In this document: positions 1 through 8,736 of the stretch, piece by piece | Numbering within the stretch: position 1 is the first letter of the stretch | How the letters are laid out: each line of letters begins with the position of its first letter | Assembly: GCA_964638715.1 (NCBI GenBank) | Contig: CAZWZF010000024.1 | Span: 1 to 63,177 of the forward strand | Source: JBAXQQ01 sp037131695 | GTDB taxonomy: Bacteria; Armatimonadota; Hebobacteria; CAIYQO01 | DNA: 63,177 bases | Direction: 5' to 3' | Made by a program: the position numbers and the translations under genes | Notes under the pieces: generated by a model | Seen by the model: only the letters and a program-made list of their open reading frames with translations | Told to the model about the DNA's origin: nothing | The model's database searches: none

Positions 1-73
1 AGATTATTTTTAAAATAATTTTGAGGGTATAGTAATAATTAGCGAGATTTTAGGTAATAAAAGGAGAAAAACA

Positions 74-1201
74 ATGAAAACTAATCAAAAAGGGTTCACC
101 CTCATTGAATTGCTGGTCGTGATTGCCATAATTGCAATTTTAGCCGCAATTCTTTTTCCGGTCTTTGCACGGGCGCGTGAGAAGGCGCGGCAGACGACGT
201 GCAGTAGTAATCAGCGACAGATTGTTGCATCTGTGCAGATGTATGTCCAAGATCATGAAGAGGCATTGCCATCTTCTGCCAATATTTGGTCAGATTTGAA
301 ATTAGATCCCGGCGTGTTGATATGCCCGACAAAAGGGAAGAACACGCCAAATGGTTACGTCATCCCGGTAGCATATGATGGTGTTTCGTATGCCCGGCTT
401 GATCCTCCGACCGATTTCGCCATGGTGTGCGACGGAAATAGCAGTAATGTAACCGGGAATAGTCCAAATCTGGCTTTTGGACAGACCGAAGTCGATTATC
501 GCCACTCGAATAAGGCGATTGTTGCCTATGCTGACGGGCATGTAGGCGCTTCGGATTGGGTGCTTATTCCGCGTCTAAGCTCTTCAGTTACTGTCAGTTT
601 GCAACAGGGAGTCAATGGTTATACAGGTACACAAGATACTTTTATTGGTGGTGATAATCGCGCTGCTATTCCCAACACTAACTATGCTTCAAATACTACA
701 CTCGGTTTATTCAACCGTGAAACCTCTCTAAATAATGACTCTCGTTGCGTACTCCGTTTCGACCTTACATCGCTGACCGGGTGCATCAAGCAAGTCACCA
801 GTGCCACACTTACACTGACGGGAATTTATCAATATGGTAGTGTGCCGGATACATTCACTGTTAATAAAGTGACCAATAGCGATTGGAAGGTTGGAGAAGT
901 CACCTGGAATAGCCGCAAAACTGGTACGTCCTGGGGGGCTGGCGGTGGTGAATATGCGTCCACGCCACTCGCCAGTCTCGCCTATACAAGTAGCAGCACG
1001 ACAACCTTGGCCTTCGCATTGACTGCCAACCCGAATATTGTGCGGGATTGGGCAAACAGTACCCCGTCTGCCAACAGCGGCATATTTGTGCTCGATCCTA
1101 CTTCCGGGCAGGGAAATGGCGTCTTTATTTCCATAGCGTCCAGCGAAGCAGCTACGGTCAGCAGCCGTCCCAAATTGGATATTACTTACGTACCGTGGTA
1201 G
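74..1201 (+). CDS. Type II secretion/type IV pilin-like pseudopilin fused to a DNRLRE (CBM96-like) domain
   Basis: The N-terminus has a class III prepilin signal: Gly7 is the cleavage residue, followed by FTLIELLVVIAIIAILAAI with Glu at +5 of the mature protein. The hydrophobic helix spans about residues 8-30. The segment FARAREKARQTTCSSNQRQI and the H-x9-DG type motif RHSNKAIVAYADGH (about residue 143-156) mark the pseudopilin family of Armatimonadota and Planctomycetota-like genomes. From about residue 168 a second, beta-rich region follows (RCVLRFDLTSLTG, SATLTLTGIY, WKVGEVTWNS), which matches the DNRLRE/CBM96-like fold of extracellular proteins. The start is set by an AAGGAG site at 61-66. 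The likely role is surface or secretion-system display of a carbohydrate-binding or structural module through a pilin-like anchor; that role is inference. The stop is TAG, which shows amber is a normal stop here. Confidence 0.88.
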   Translation: MKTNQKGFTLIELLVVIAIIAILAAILFPVFARAREKARQTTCSSNQRQIVASVQMYVQDHEEALPSSANIWSDLKLDPGVLICPTKGKNTPNGYVIPVAYDGVSYARLDPPTDFAMVCDGNSSNVTGNSPNLAFGQTEVDYRHSNKAIVAYADGHVGASDWVLIPRLSSSVTVSLQQGVNGYTGTQDTFIGGDNRAAIPNTNYASNTTLGLFNRETSLNNDSRCVLRFDLTSLTGCIKQVTSATLTLTGIYQYGSVPDTFTVNKVTNSDWKVGEVTWNSRKTGTSWGAGGGEYASTPLASLAYTSSSTTTLAFALTANPNIVRDWANSTPSANSGIFVLDPTSGQGNGVFISIASSEAATVSSRPKLDITYVPW

Positions 1202-1345
1202 TATCTGTGATAAGTAAAATGATATAACTGGACATACGTGTATTGGTCCTAATCACAATAAATTTATAAATCTGCCGCGTATCAAATAAAGATGTGCGGC
1301 ATTTCTTTAAGATATATCTTTCCACATAGCGCAAGGAGTTACAAA

Positions 1346-4300
1346 ATGAATCTATTTTTTCTGGCAATAGTCATCAACATTTTCCTATTGAGCACGATTG
1401 CAAGTTTTGCCGATACTGGTCTGGGACGGCATAAGCAGCTTTACGTTGTTCCAGCGCCCGGCAAAGTCGTCATCGACGGTAAACTCAATGACTGGGACTT
1501 GTCCGGACAGATTGAGATGTATGTGGTTTCTGAGACTAAAGAGATGCAGAGCGCGAAGTTCGCGGTGATGTATGATCGGGAAGCGATCTACTTGAGCGGG
1601 GTTGTCCGCGACAACACGCCGCTACTCAACCGTCAGGACCCTCAGGCCAACGGTAACCTCGGCTGGAACGCAGACTCCTGCCAGTTCCGGCTCTCCCTGG
1701 ATCCGGCCCAGCCCTATCCGCTGACGGCATCCGTCTGGGAACTCCGCGGTGGCGTCCCCGACACCCGCAACGATATCGTCCACCTCACCCTGTGGAATTA
1801 CACTGATCGCATTGAGCCGTGCCTCGGTATGCAGCTGGGCATGACTTACCGGACACCGCGGCCGGAATGGGCACCGTTCGGCATTGTGCCGGCCAAGCTC
1901 TACCAGGCCAAATATGTGAAATTAGCTGACGGACGCGGATACACCTTCGAATACCGGATACCGTGGAATACCCTCGGGGCGAAGACGCCGCTCAAGGGTG
2001 GCGACACGGTGGGTGGAACGGTGCAGTTCAACTGGGGCGCGGCGGATGGGTTGAAGACCGCCGGCGGCGCGGCCTGGGCCTATGACGTGATGGCCGGTCC
2101 AGGCTTCGTGTTTCAGAGTACGACCGTCTGGGGCAAGCTTATCTTCGCCGCAAAAGGCAAGATCGCCAGGGAGTTGGTGGAAGCCGGTGTTCCTACGGAG
2201 AAGCCGTTGCCGCTCGAGTTCGCCTACGATCTGCCCGAAGATGGGCAAATCACGCTGCAACTATTCGACGAAAACAACATGGTCCGCCGCATTCTGGTGG
2301 CGCAGGGAGACCGTCGCACCGGCCGCAACATTGAACGCTGGGACGGCATGGACGACCATGGCAAGCCTCTAACGCCTGGCGCCTACGCCATGAAGGGGAT
2401 CATCCATAAACCGATCACCGGAAAGTTCCTCTTCTCCGCGCACAACTCTGGCCAGCCGCCGTATCCCACCGATGACGGCAAGGGTGGCTGGGGGGCCGAC
2501 CATGGTGACCCAACGGGGTGCAGCGCGATCCCCAGCGGCCTTCTCCTCGCCTGGCAGGGCGCGGAATTTGGCTCGGGGATCATCCGCGTGGATCTCGACG
2601 GCCGCAAACAATGGGGCATCATGGCCGAAGCGTTGTTCATCGCCAATGACGGCCAGCGGTTCTTTACCTACAGCCCGCCGTTTGACCCGGCGAACACCGC
2701 GCCGGTGACGGGTATCAAGGTCTTCGATCTTGCCGATGGCAAGGTGCAGAAGTTTGGCGGAGGGCAGAACGAGTTGAAAGCGCCGCCCGGCGGCGACCGT
2801 GATGGCGACATGGTCACCGGCCTGGCCGCGGCCAACGGCAAAATCTACGTGAATTATGGCAAGCGCAACCTGATCGGCGTCTTCGACGGTGTCAGTGGAA
2901 AAATTGACACCATCTGGACCGTGCCCGCGCCTGGTGTGCTGGCCGCCCGGGCGGATGGTACGGTGGTGGTGATCAGCGACGGCAAACTGGTGGCAGTCGC
3001 CGACGGTAAAATCACGGAGTTGAACGGCGTCGACCTCGACGCACCCTCCGGTATCGCCGTCGCTAGTGACGGCACCATCTACGTGAGCAACCAGGGCGTG
3101 CAGCAGGACATTGCTGCATTTACGCCCGCCGGCAAACTGCTGCGCCGCATCGGTAAATCCGGTGGGCGTCCGGCAATGGGCGATTACAACCCGAACGGTG
3201 TCTATAAGCCCATGGGATTGGCGGTTGACGCCAATGGCCGCCTCTGGGTGGCCGAAAACAGCGACGGCCCGAAGCGCATCAGCGTGTGGGACAGGGCGTC
3301 TGGAGCGTTCGCACGTGAGTTCTTCGGTGCCAGCGGCTATTTCGCCTATGCCACCATCGACCCGGCCGTGCCTAACGAAATTTACTGCCACAACGTCCTC
3401 TGGCGGGTGGATTGGGAGAAGAACGCCGTCACGCCGATCTCCACCATCTGGCGTAAGACCGTGCCGGAGATGGTTAGCGAACCTGCGGTGTCGTCCATGC
3501 CGCATGGCTTCAAGATGCTGACCGCCACCAACGGCAGGCAATACGGCATGGGTGGCGGTCCGAACAGTTCAATCCTCTACCGTCGCGACGGCAACCTCTT
3601 CAAGCCGTTCCTGGCGCGCATAATCGTGCAACGTGGCCGGGGGGCCCAATTCATGGGCGGACTACCGCCGGAACTGGATGACCCCAAGATCGTCCCCGAT
3701 GGCGCCTATCTCTGGCAGGATGCCAATGATGACCAGCGGATTCAGGCCAACGAGATCACCCCGGAGGAGAAGCCTTTGTTCTGGAATCTCTTCTGGCGGA
3801 CGCTGGGCTGGGATATGACCCTCTGGAGCAATGGCGGCTATCTCCTCAAACCGGTGCGCTGGCTGCCTAATGGCCAGCCGGTCTATGACCTGGCAAAATT
3901 GGAAAAGAGTTTCCTCTGCGAGACGCCGGATGCCGAGGTCGGCCGGAATATATGGCTCGATCCTGACGGCGGCATCTATACCTATGCAAAAGGACAGTTG
4001 TCACGCTGGAGCAAGGAGGGCAAGCTCGAGTGGGGCTACCCCGGCATACCGAGTTGGCATGACTCGCTCGGATTCCCCCCGGTCAAACCGGGTCTTCTGC
4101 ATGGGCTGACCGGTGGCCTTGGCGTGGCTGGCGAGTTCACCGGCAACATGACCTACTTCGGACCCTGCCATCTCTTCGACCGCAACGGTATCTATACCGG
4201 TATGATCTTCCACGATGGCCGGGTCGGTAGCCGGGGCCCAAATGAGGGGCAACCCGAAGGGCAAATTGGATCCCTTGTATGCGTGGTGACCAAGCCCGGC

Positions 4301-5167
4301 GCTGCCCCGCGCACCTTCATCCTCGCCGGCGGCCAGGACGCTCGCGTGACCGAGATACTCGGGCTCGACACCATCAAACCGCTGCCGGCCACCCCCTTCA
4401 CCCTCACAGCCGAACAGGTGAAGACGGCGGTGGACGCGCTGACAACGTATAATACCCGGATCGGACAAGGCACGAAACTTGTGATAGTAGAGGGACGCAA
4501 GGCGCTGGATGCCGGTAAAGGGGTCGAGAAATCACTCGACGGAGCCCGCCGTTTTACTGCCCGCGTTGCCCGTGATGACAAGAATCTGTTCGTCCGCTTC
4601 GATGTGGTCGCGCCGTCGGAACTCGTTAACACCGTGGCCGACCCAAAGCTCCTTTTTAAGGGTGGCAACTGTCTGGACATCCAGCTTGCGACTGATCCCG
4701 GCGCCGATCCCCAGCGCAAGATGCCGGCACCTGGTGACATGCGACTGCTTGTGACACGGCAGGCGGGCCCTTCGACAGGCTCGGGAACTGGCGTGAAACC
4801 ATTTGCCGTGCTTTACCGCACAAAGGTAAAAGAGTTCAAGGGTGAGCCGATCGTTCTCGTCTCGCCGACGGGCAAGGAAGCATTCGACGCGATTACTGTG
4901 GTGGAGAACATCGGCCTCGACTATCACAAGACCGGGGACGGCTTCACGGTGGTGGTGACGATTCCGCTGGAGTTGGTCGGCTTGAAACTGGCGAAGGACC
5001 AAAATATTAAAATGGATCTCGGTTACATCTACGGTAATGCCACCGGCAACGGCGGAGCGGCGCGTTCCTATCTGTTTAACAACAGCTTCAGCGCCAACGT
5101 CGTTAATGACGTGCCCAATGAAAGCCGTCTGGAACCTGCGCAATGGGGTGCGGCAGAGGTGGAGTGA
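1346..5167 (+). CDS. Large exported protein: CBM9-like domain, FlgD-Ig-like domain, NHL-type beta-propeller, second CBM9-like domain
   Basis: I place the start at ATG 1346, not the upstream in-frame ATG at 1292, because AAGGAG at 1334-1339 precedes it and the product then begins with a signal peptide (MNLFFLAIVINIFLLSTIAS). The 1273-residue product has an N-terminal CBM9/DOMON-like region (VVIDGKLNDWDLSG, later NADSCQFRLSLDP) and a FlgD-Ig-like strand set (LEFAYDLPEDGQITLQLFDE, WDGMDDHGKPLTPGAY). A long propeller-like stretch follows with NHL-style repeats (PSGIAVASDGTIYVSN, PMGLAVDANGRLWVAE) and EF-hand-like WQDANDDQRIQANE. A second CBM9-like region lies near the C-terminus. No catalytic signature is recognised; an extracellular glycan-binding or structural role is inference. 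It ends one base before the next gene's start and is GC-richer than most of the window. A repeat-derived GPSTGSGTG segment lies near 4768-4791. Confidence 0.85.
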   Translation: MNLFFLAIVINIFLLSTIASFADTGLGRHKQLYVVPAPGKVVIDGKLNDWDLSGQIEMYVVSETKEMQSAKFAVMYDREAIYLSGVVRDNTPLLNRQDPQANGNLGWNADSCQFRLSLDPAQPYPLTASVWELRGGVPDTRNDIVHLTLWNYTDRIEPCLGMQLGMTYRTPRPEWAPFGIVPAKLYQAKYVKLADGRGYTFEYRIPWNTLGAKTPLKGGDTVGGTVQFNWGAADGLKTAGGAAWAYDVMAGPGFVFQSTTVWGKLIFAAKGKIARELVEAGVPTEKPLPLEFAYDLPEDGQITLQLFDENNMVRRILVAQGDRRTGRNIERWDGMDDHGKPLTPGAYAMKGIIHKPITGKFLFSAHNSGQPPYPTDDGKGGWGADHGDPTGCSAIPSGLLLAWQGAEFGSGIIRVDLDGRKQWGIMAEALFIANDGQRFFTYSPPFDPANTAPVTGIKVFDLADGKVQKFGGGQNELKAPPGGDRDGDMVTGLAAANGKIYVNYGKRNLIGVFDGVSGKIDTIWTVPAPGVLAARADGTVVVISDGKLVAVADGKITELNGVDLDAPSGIAVASDGTIYVSNQGVQQDIAAFTPAGKLLRRIGKSGGRPAMGDYNPNGVYKPMGLAVDANGRLWVAENSDGPKRISVWDRASGAFAREFFGASGYFAYATIDPAVPNEIYCHNVLWRVDWEKNAVTPISTIWRKTVPEMVSEPAVSSMPHGFKMLTATNGRQYGMGGGPNSSILYRRDGNLFKPFLARIIVQRGRGAQFMGGLPPELDDPKIVPDGAYLWQDANDDQRIQANEITPEEKPLFWNLFWRTLGWDMTLWSNGGYLLKPVRWLPNGQPVYDLAKLEKSFLCETPDAEVGRNIWLDPDGGIYTYAKGQLSRWSKEGKLEWGYPGIPSWHDSLGFPPVKPGLLHGLTGGLGVAGEFTGNMTYFGPCHLFDRNGIYTGMIFHDGRVGSRGPNEGQPEGQIGSLVCVVTKPGAAPRTFILAGGQDARVTEILGLDTIKPLPATPFTLTAEQVKTAVDALTTYNTRIGQGTKLVIVEGRKALDAGKGVEKSLDGARRFTARVARDDKNLFVRFDVVAPSELVNTVADPKLLFKGGNCLDIQLATDPGADPQRKMPAPGDMRLLVTRQAGPSTGSGTGVKPFAVLYRTKVKEFKGEPIVLVSPTGKEAFDAITVVENIGLDYHKTGDGFTVVVTIPLELVGLKLAKDQNIKMDLGYIYGNATGNGGAARSYLFNNSFSANVVNDVPNESRLEPAQWGAAEVE

Positions 5168-5168
5168 T

Positions 5169-8100
5169 ATGACAATAATAAAATCCAATGTTGTGCTATA
5201 TGCGGTTATGCTACTTTTGGTATGCTGTGTCTCATGTATCGCAGAGCAGGAGTCCATCCACTACGAATTGCGCGAGTCGGGCCGGGTGTCGCTGGCAATC
5301 TATGACAAGGACGGCATTCAGGTGCGGACGCTGCGCAATGCCGAGTCGCAAGCGGCGGGCAAGCATGAAATAGCTTGGGATAGGCTCGATCAGGACGGCA
5401 AGCCGCTCCAACCCGGTACATACACATGGAAACTGCTGCAGGGGCAGGGGCTGAAGGCGGAGTATCTCTTTTCACTCGGTATCAACACTCGCGAAAAGCC
5501 TTGGCCGGGGAATCACGATGGTCCGAATGCGCTTGCGGCGGAAGGGGACGAGGTATTCGTGCTTGCCGGAGCGGCGGAAGGCGGGGCAGGGCTTGTGCGC
5601 ATGGACCGCGCAGGCACAATCGGCATGGCTGTTGGTAATGCGGGGGATGACCTCGCCCGTGCCGGTGGGCAGGTCTATGTGGTTTCAGAGTCGCCGCGTC
5701 TGTCGATAATTAATGCCGCGACCGGTGAACAGGCCTGGTGGACCCGGGGAAACGGGGCGCTGACAGTCGGGACGGTCAATGACGTCACAAAGCCGGTGGC
5801 GACCACAATCACTGGCAACCGGCAAATATTTCGCTATGACGTGCCCAACACCACCACCAGTGGGTGGAATTGGTATAAGGGCCGGATGACGCTGAAGAAC
5901 AACACTGATACCCCTCGCAAGTTGAAGCTGTACAAGGGGATCAGTCGCGGCGTGCCGCAACCGTTCCGCGATATTACGCTCGTGCCTGACGAGTCCGTTA
6001 TTATTGATCTTCAGGATGTCGTGGTGAGTTGGGATTCTGCCGGACAGTTCGTTGTAGGCATCGAGGGTGAACCTGGATGGGAACTGGCGCGGCTGGAAAT
6101 CCTGTCGTCTGCCGACCGGGTTGCCGCGGCGCGGCGCGAGCAGTTGCCGGCGGGCCAAGCGTCGGCGCCGGTCGACCCGGATCAATACAATGCACCACCC
6201 TGGGCGGTGTCGGACAACCAGGTGTGGGTGGGTTACCGGCGGGCGGAAATGATTCAGCAGATCCAGCCCAAGTGGAACGGTAAGCCGGATTACGTGGGCA
6301 AGGTGCTCCGCGAGGTGCGGGTGCCGGGATTCCAGGACCTGGCATTCACGCCAGACGGCCAACTGCTGGTGATCAGCGGGCGTGACGTGTGCGTGGTCCG
6401 TGGGGACGCCCTTGAACCGGTCATACGCGATCTGGAAGATCCGCGCCGCTTGGCGGTAGACGCGGCCACCGGCGACCTTTTTATTTCCGAATGGGGCACG
6501 CACCACCAGATTCGGCGCTACGGCGCCGACTATGCCTTCAAGAAGAGTTACGGTCGTGAAGGCGGGCGGCGGTATGGTCTTTTTCGTTCGGACGATTTCT
6601 ACCGCGTCAGCGATGTGGCCGGCGACGGCCAGGGCGGATTCTATGTCACGGAAAATTGGGGGGCGCGGCGCACCGCCCAATTTGACACCCAAGGAAAAAG
6701 CCTTCGCGAATGGTTTGGCGGCCAAAGTTTCTTTCCGGCCTTTTCTCAGGATGCGCGACACCCGGACCGATTTTGGTTGATGGGCACATTCAACACAGAC
6801 CTTATCGAATGTGAGGTAGATTGGACCATGCGTGATTGGCGGGTACGGGCGGTCTACAATCTTCATGATGAACTCGTGAAGACGCTGAACGGGTTACTGT
6901 ACTTGCCGCATGGCTACATCGATGGCATGCCACAGACGATTTATCGTGATCTCAATGGCGACGGCAAGCCGGAGCGCTTGCTCTGGTTCGTGGGACAGGC
7001 GGGCTTGCTCCTGCGGGTTGACGAAGCCGCCGGCCGGGTGATTCCGCTGGCAGCCACAGGTTTTCTGCAAGACAAGGAAGTCAACATGCTTCGGGACGGC
7101 AAGCCGTCCGAATCGGAGAAACAGCAGTATGCGGTGCTACTTGCTGCTTATGCCGCGTATCCGAAGACGGTAACGACTCCGCGCTACTGGACCTGGGCCG
7201 ATGCCGATGGCGACGGGTTGATGAATGCCGGAGAGTTAAAGCTTTTTTCGGGAGATTATAACAACGGCACTTATGTCGGCGGGGTCTATGGTGCTCTAAA
7301 GATGGACGAAAGCCTGACCGTCTGGCAGCGGTCCGGCTGGGGGATGCCCGCTGGCGGCCCGAGCTGGTACGTCATGAAGCCCGAGGGTTATACCCCCTGT
7401 GGCGCGCCGATCTGGCGGTATGACACCCGGACCCGATCCACCGCATCGGATGAAGTCGTGCATGCGCTCATCAATCCGGACGGATCGTCCTACGAATTGC
7501 GGATCCCCAAGGGTGAGGGATATTATGTGCCAGGCGTGAACCGCGTCGGCGGGCACGGTCTCGGCTGGCCCAGCACGATGCATGATGGCACACAGGTGCT
7601 CAGCCGCGGGCCGGACGGAAAGGTCCACTGGCGGGCGGGGAACCATGCGGCGCTCGAGGCGAACGCTCCCGGTCAACTCCACTCGCCGGTGCGGATCGCT
7701 GGTCTCGTCAAGGGTTGTGTTGGGGTTGCCGACCGCGTGGGCAATCCGTTGGCGGTCTGGACGACAGACGGTCTTTATGTGGGAGATCTGTTCGACCGCA
7801 AGGCGAATGACGGTCAGCCGGGCATTGCGTATGCCTGGGGAGAATATAAAGGTCCGTTGTCCGGGCCTGTGCGCGGGCACCTGTTTGACCGCTTCGCCCT
7901 GACCCAGTACGACATGCTCAGCAATGGCATCCTGAGTCTCGCTCCGAACGGTGATGTATTCTACACGACAACCGGTGCCAACAACGCGCCGTTCTATCGC
8001 GTCACCGGCTGGGACGAGTTGAAACGCCAGCAGGGCAAGCTCATGATCAAGCAACTGGTGGCTAAGTCTGAGGAAACTGGCACTGGCCTCGCGGCGACCT

Positions 8101-8564
8101 ACCATTCCGCACCAGAGTTTCAGGGTGACGCCACTCACCGAGTGGATCCGCAGGTCTGGTTCGGCGGTAAGGTGAGCGCCACGAAGAAAGATTGGCCGCT
8201 ACCCGAAATCACTGGCGGCTCGTGCTCCGCTGTGTGGGAAGGATCCATCCAACCACGCTTCAGTGAACCGGGACGGCTGTTTGTATATGTGGATTGTGGA
8301 GTGCAGGATCCGAAAGTAACGCCACCACAGCGTGTGCGGCTTTGGGTCAACGGTAAATTGGAACTCGATTACTGGGATAAGCGTAACTGGGATCAGGTCC
8401 ATCTGCCCACCCGCTGGTTCGATTGGAAGGTTGGCGAACGGATGACCATCAAGTTGGAGTATTCCTGCAATAAACCCGCAGATGAACTCGGACTCTGTTG
8501 GGAAAGCCCATCGGTTCCCGTAGAGCATATCCCCGCAATGTGTCTGTATCCCAAAAAAGAGTAA
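5169..8564 (+). CDS. Large exported protein: FlgD-Ig-like, NHL-like beta-propeller and PA14-like C-terminal domain
   Basis: The start at ATG 5169 lies one base after the previous stop, so the two genes are very probably co-transcribed and coupled. The N-terminus is a signal peptide (MTIIKSNVVLYAVMLLLVCC) with a cysteine at VSC that could, with a poor lipobox, be lipid-modified. Residues about 28-95 form a FlgD-Ig-like domain (AIYDKDGIQVRTLRNAE, WDRLDQDGKPLQPGTY). The centre is a WD/NHL-like propeller (FQDLAFTPDGQLLVISGRDV, PRRLAVDAATGDLFISEWGT) with an EF-hand-like WADADGDGLMNAGE. The last about 150 residues resemble PA14 (GLAATYHSAPEFQGD, LFVYVDCG, VRLWVNGKLELDYW). The product is 1131 residues. 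Like its partner it is GC-rich, with G/C-ending codons unlike the genes after 8.7 kb. No enzyme motif is seen. The pair probably forms one extracellular module; the ligand is unknown. Confidence 0.83.
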   Translation: MTIIKSNVVLYAVMLLLVCCVSCIAEQESIHYELRESGRVSLAIYDKDGIQVRTLRNAESQAAGKHEIAWDRLDQDGKPLQPGTYTWKLLQGQGLKAEYLFSLGINTREKPWPGNHDGPNALAAEGDEVFVLAGAAEGGAGLVRMDRAGTIGMAVGNAGDDLARAGGQVYVVSESPRLSIINAATGEQAWWTRGNGALTVGTVNDVTKPVATTITGNRQIFRYDVPNTTTSGWNWYKGRMTLKNNTDTPRKLKLYKGISRGVPQPFRDITLVPDESVIIDLQDVVVSWDSAGQFVVGIEGEPGWELARLEILSSADRVAAARREQLPAGQASAPVDPDQYNAPPWAVSDNQVWVGYRRAEMIQQIQPKWNGKPDYVGKVLREVRVPGFQDLAFTPDGQLLVISGRDVCVVRGDALEPVIRDLEDPRRLAVDAATGDLFISEWGTHHQIRRYGADYAFKKSYGREGGRRYGLFRSDDFYRVSDVAGDGQGGFYVTENWGARRTAQFDTQGKSLREWFGGQSFFPAFSQDARHPDRFWLMGTFNTDLIECEVDWTMRDWRVRAVYNLHDELVKTLNGLLYLPHGYIDGMPQTIYRDLNGDGKPERLLWFVGQAGLLLRVDEAAGRVIPLAATGFLQDKEVNMLRDGKPSESEKQQYAVLLAAYAAYPKTVTTPRYWTWADADGDGLMNAGELKLFSGDYNNGTYVGGVYGALKMDESLTVWQRSGWGMPAGGPSWYVMKPEGYTPCGAPIWRYDTRTRSTASDEVVHALINPDGSSYELRIPKGEGYYVPGVNRVGGHGLGWPSTMHDGTQVLSRGPDGKVHWRAGNHAALEANAPGQLHSPVRIAGLVKGCVGVADRVGNPLAVWTTDGLYVGDLFDRKANDGQPGIAYAWGEYKGPLSGPVRGHLFDRFALTQYDMLSNGILSLAPNGDVFYTTTGANNAPFYRVTGWDELKRQQGKLMIKQLVAKSEETGTGLAATYHSAPEFQGDATHRVDPQVWFGGKVSATKKDWPLPEITGGSCSAVWEGSIQPRFSEPGRLFVYVDCGVQDPKVTPPQRVRLWVNGKLELDYWDKRNWDQVHLPTRWFDWKVGERMTIKLEYSCNKPADELGLCWESPSVPVEHIPAMCLYPKKE

Positions 8565-8736
8565 AACTGTGGGGTTGGATTATGTTTAAGAAAGATGAAT
8601 GAAAATAAGTTGTGTTTTACCATGTAAATAAAGGTCAAATGATATTTTAATGAAATATATTACCAGTAAATAATAAAGAAAAAATAGCCAAGAAAATTCA
8701 TCTTGAAAACAGAATTTAACTGGCAGGTGCAGAATA

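Noticed and set aside
2369..3541. A 390-codon open frame on the minus strand inside the first large GC-rich gene
   Set aside because: It is antisense to a clear domain-rich protein. The His/Arg-rich translation is typical of a mirrored frame in GC-rich DNA, and no ribosome site or family motif is seen. The same holds for 5685-6866 and 7296-8138 on the minus strand.
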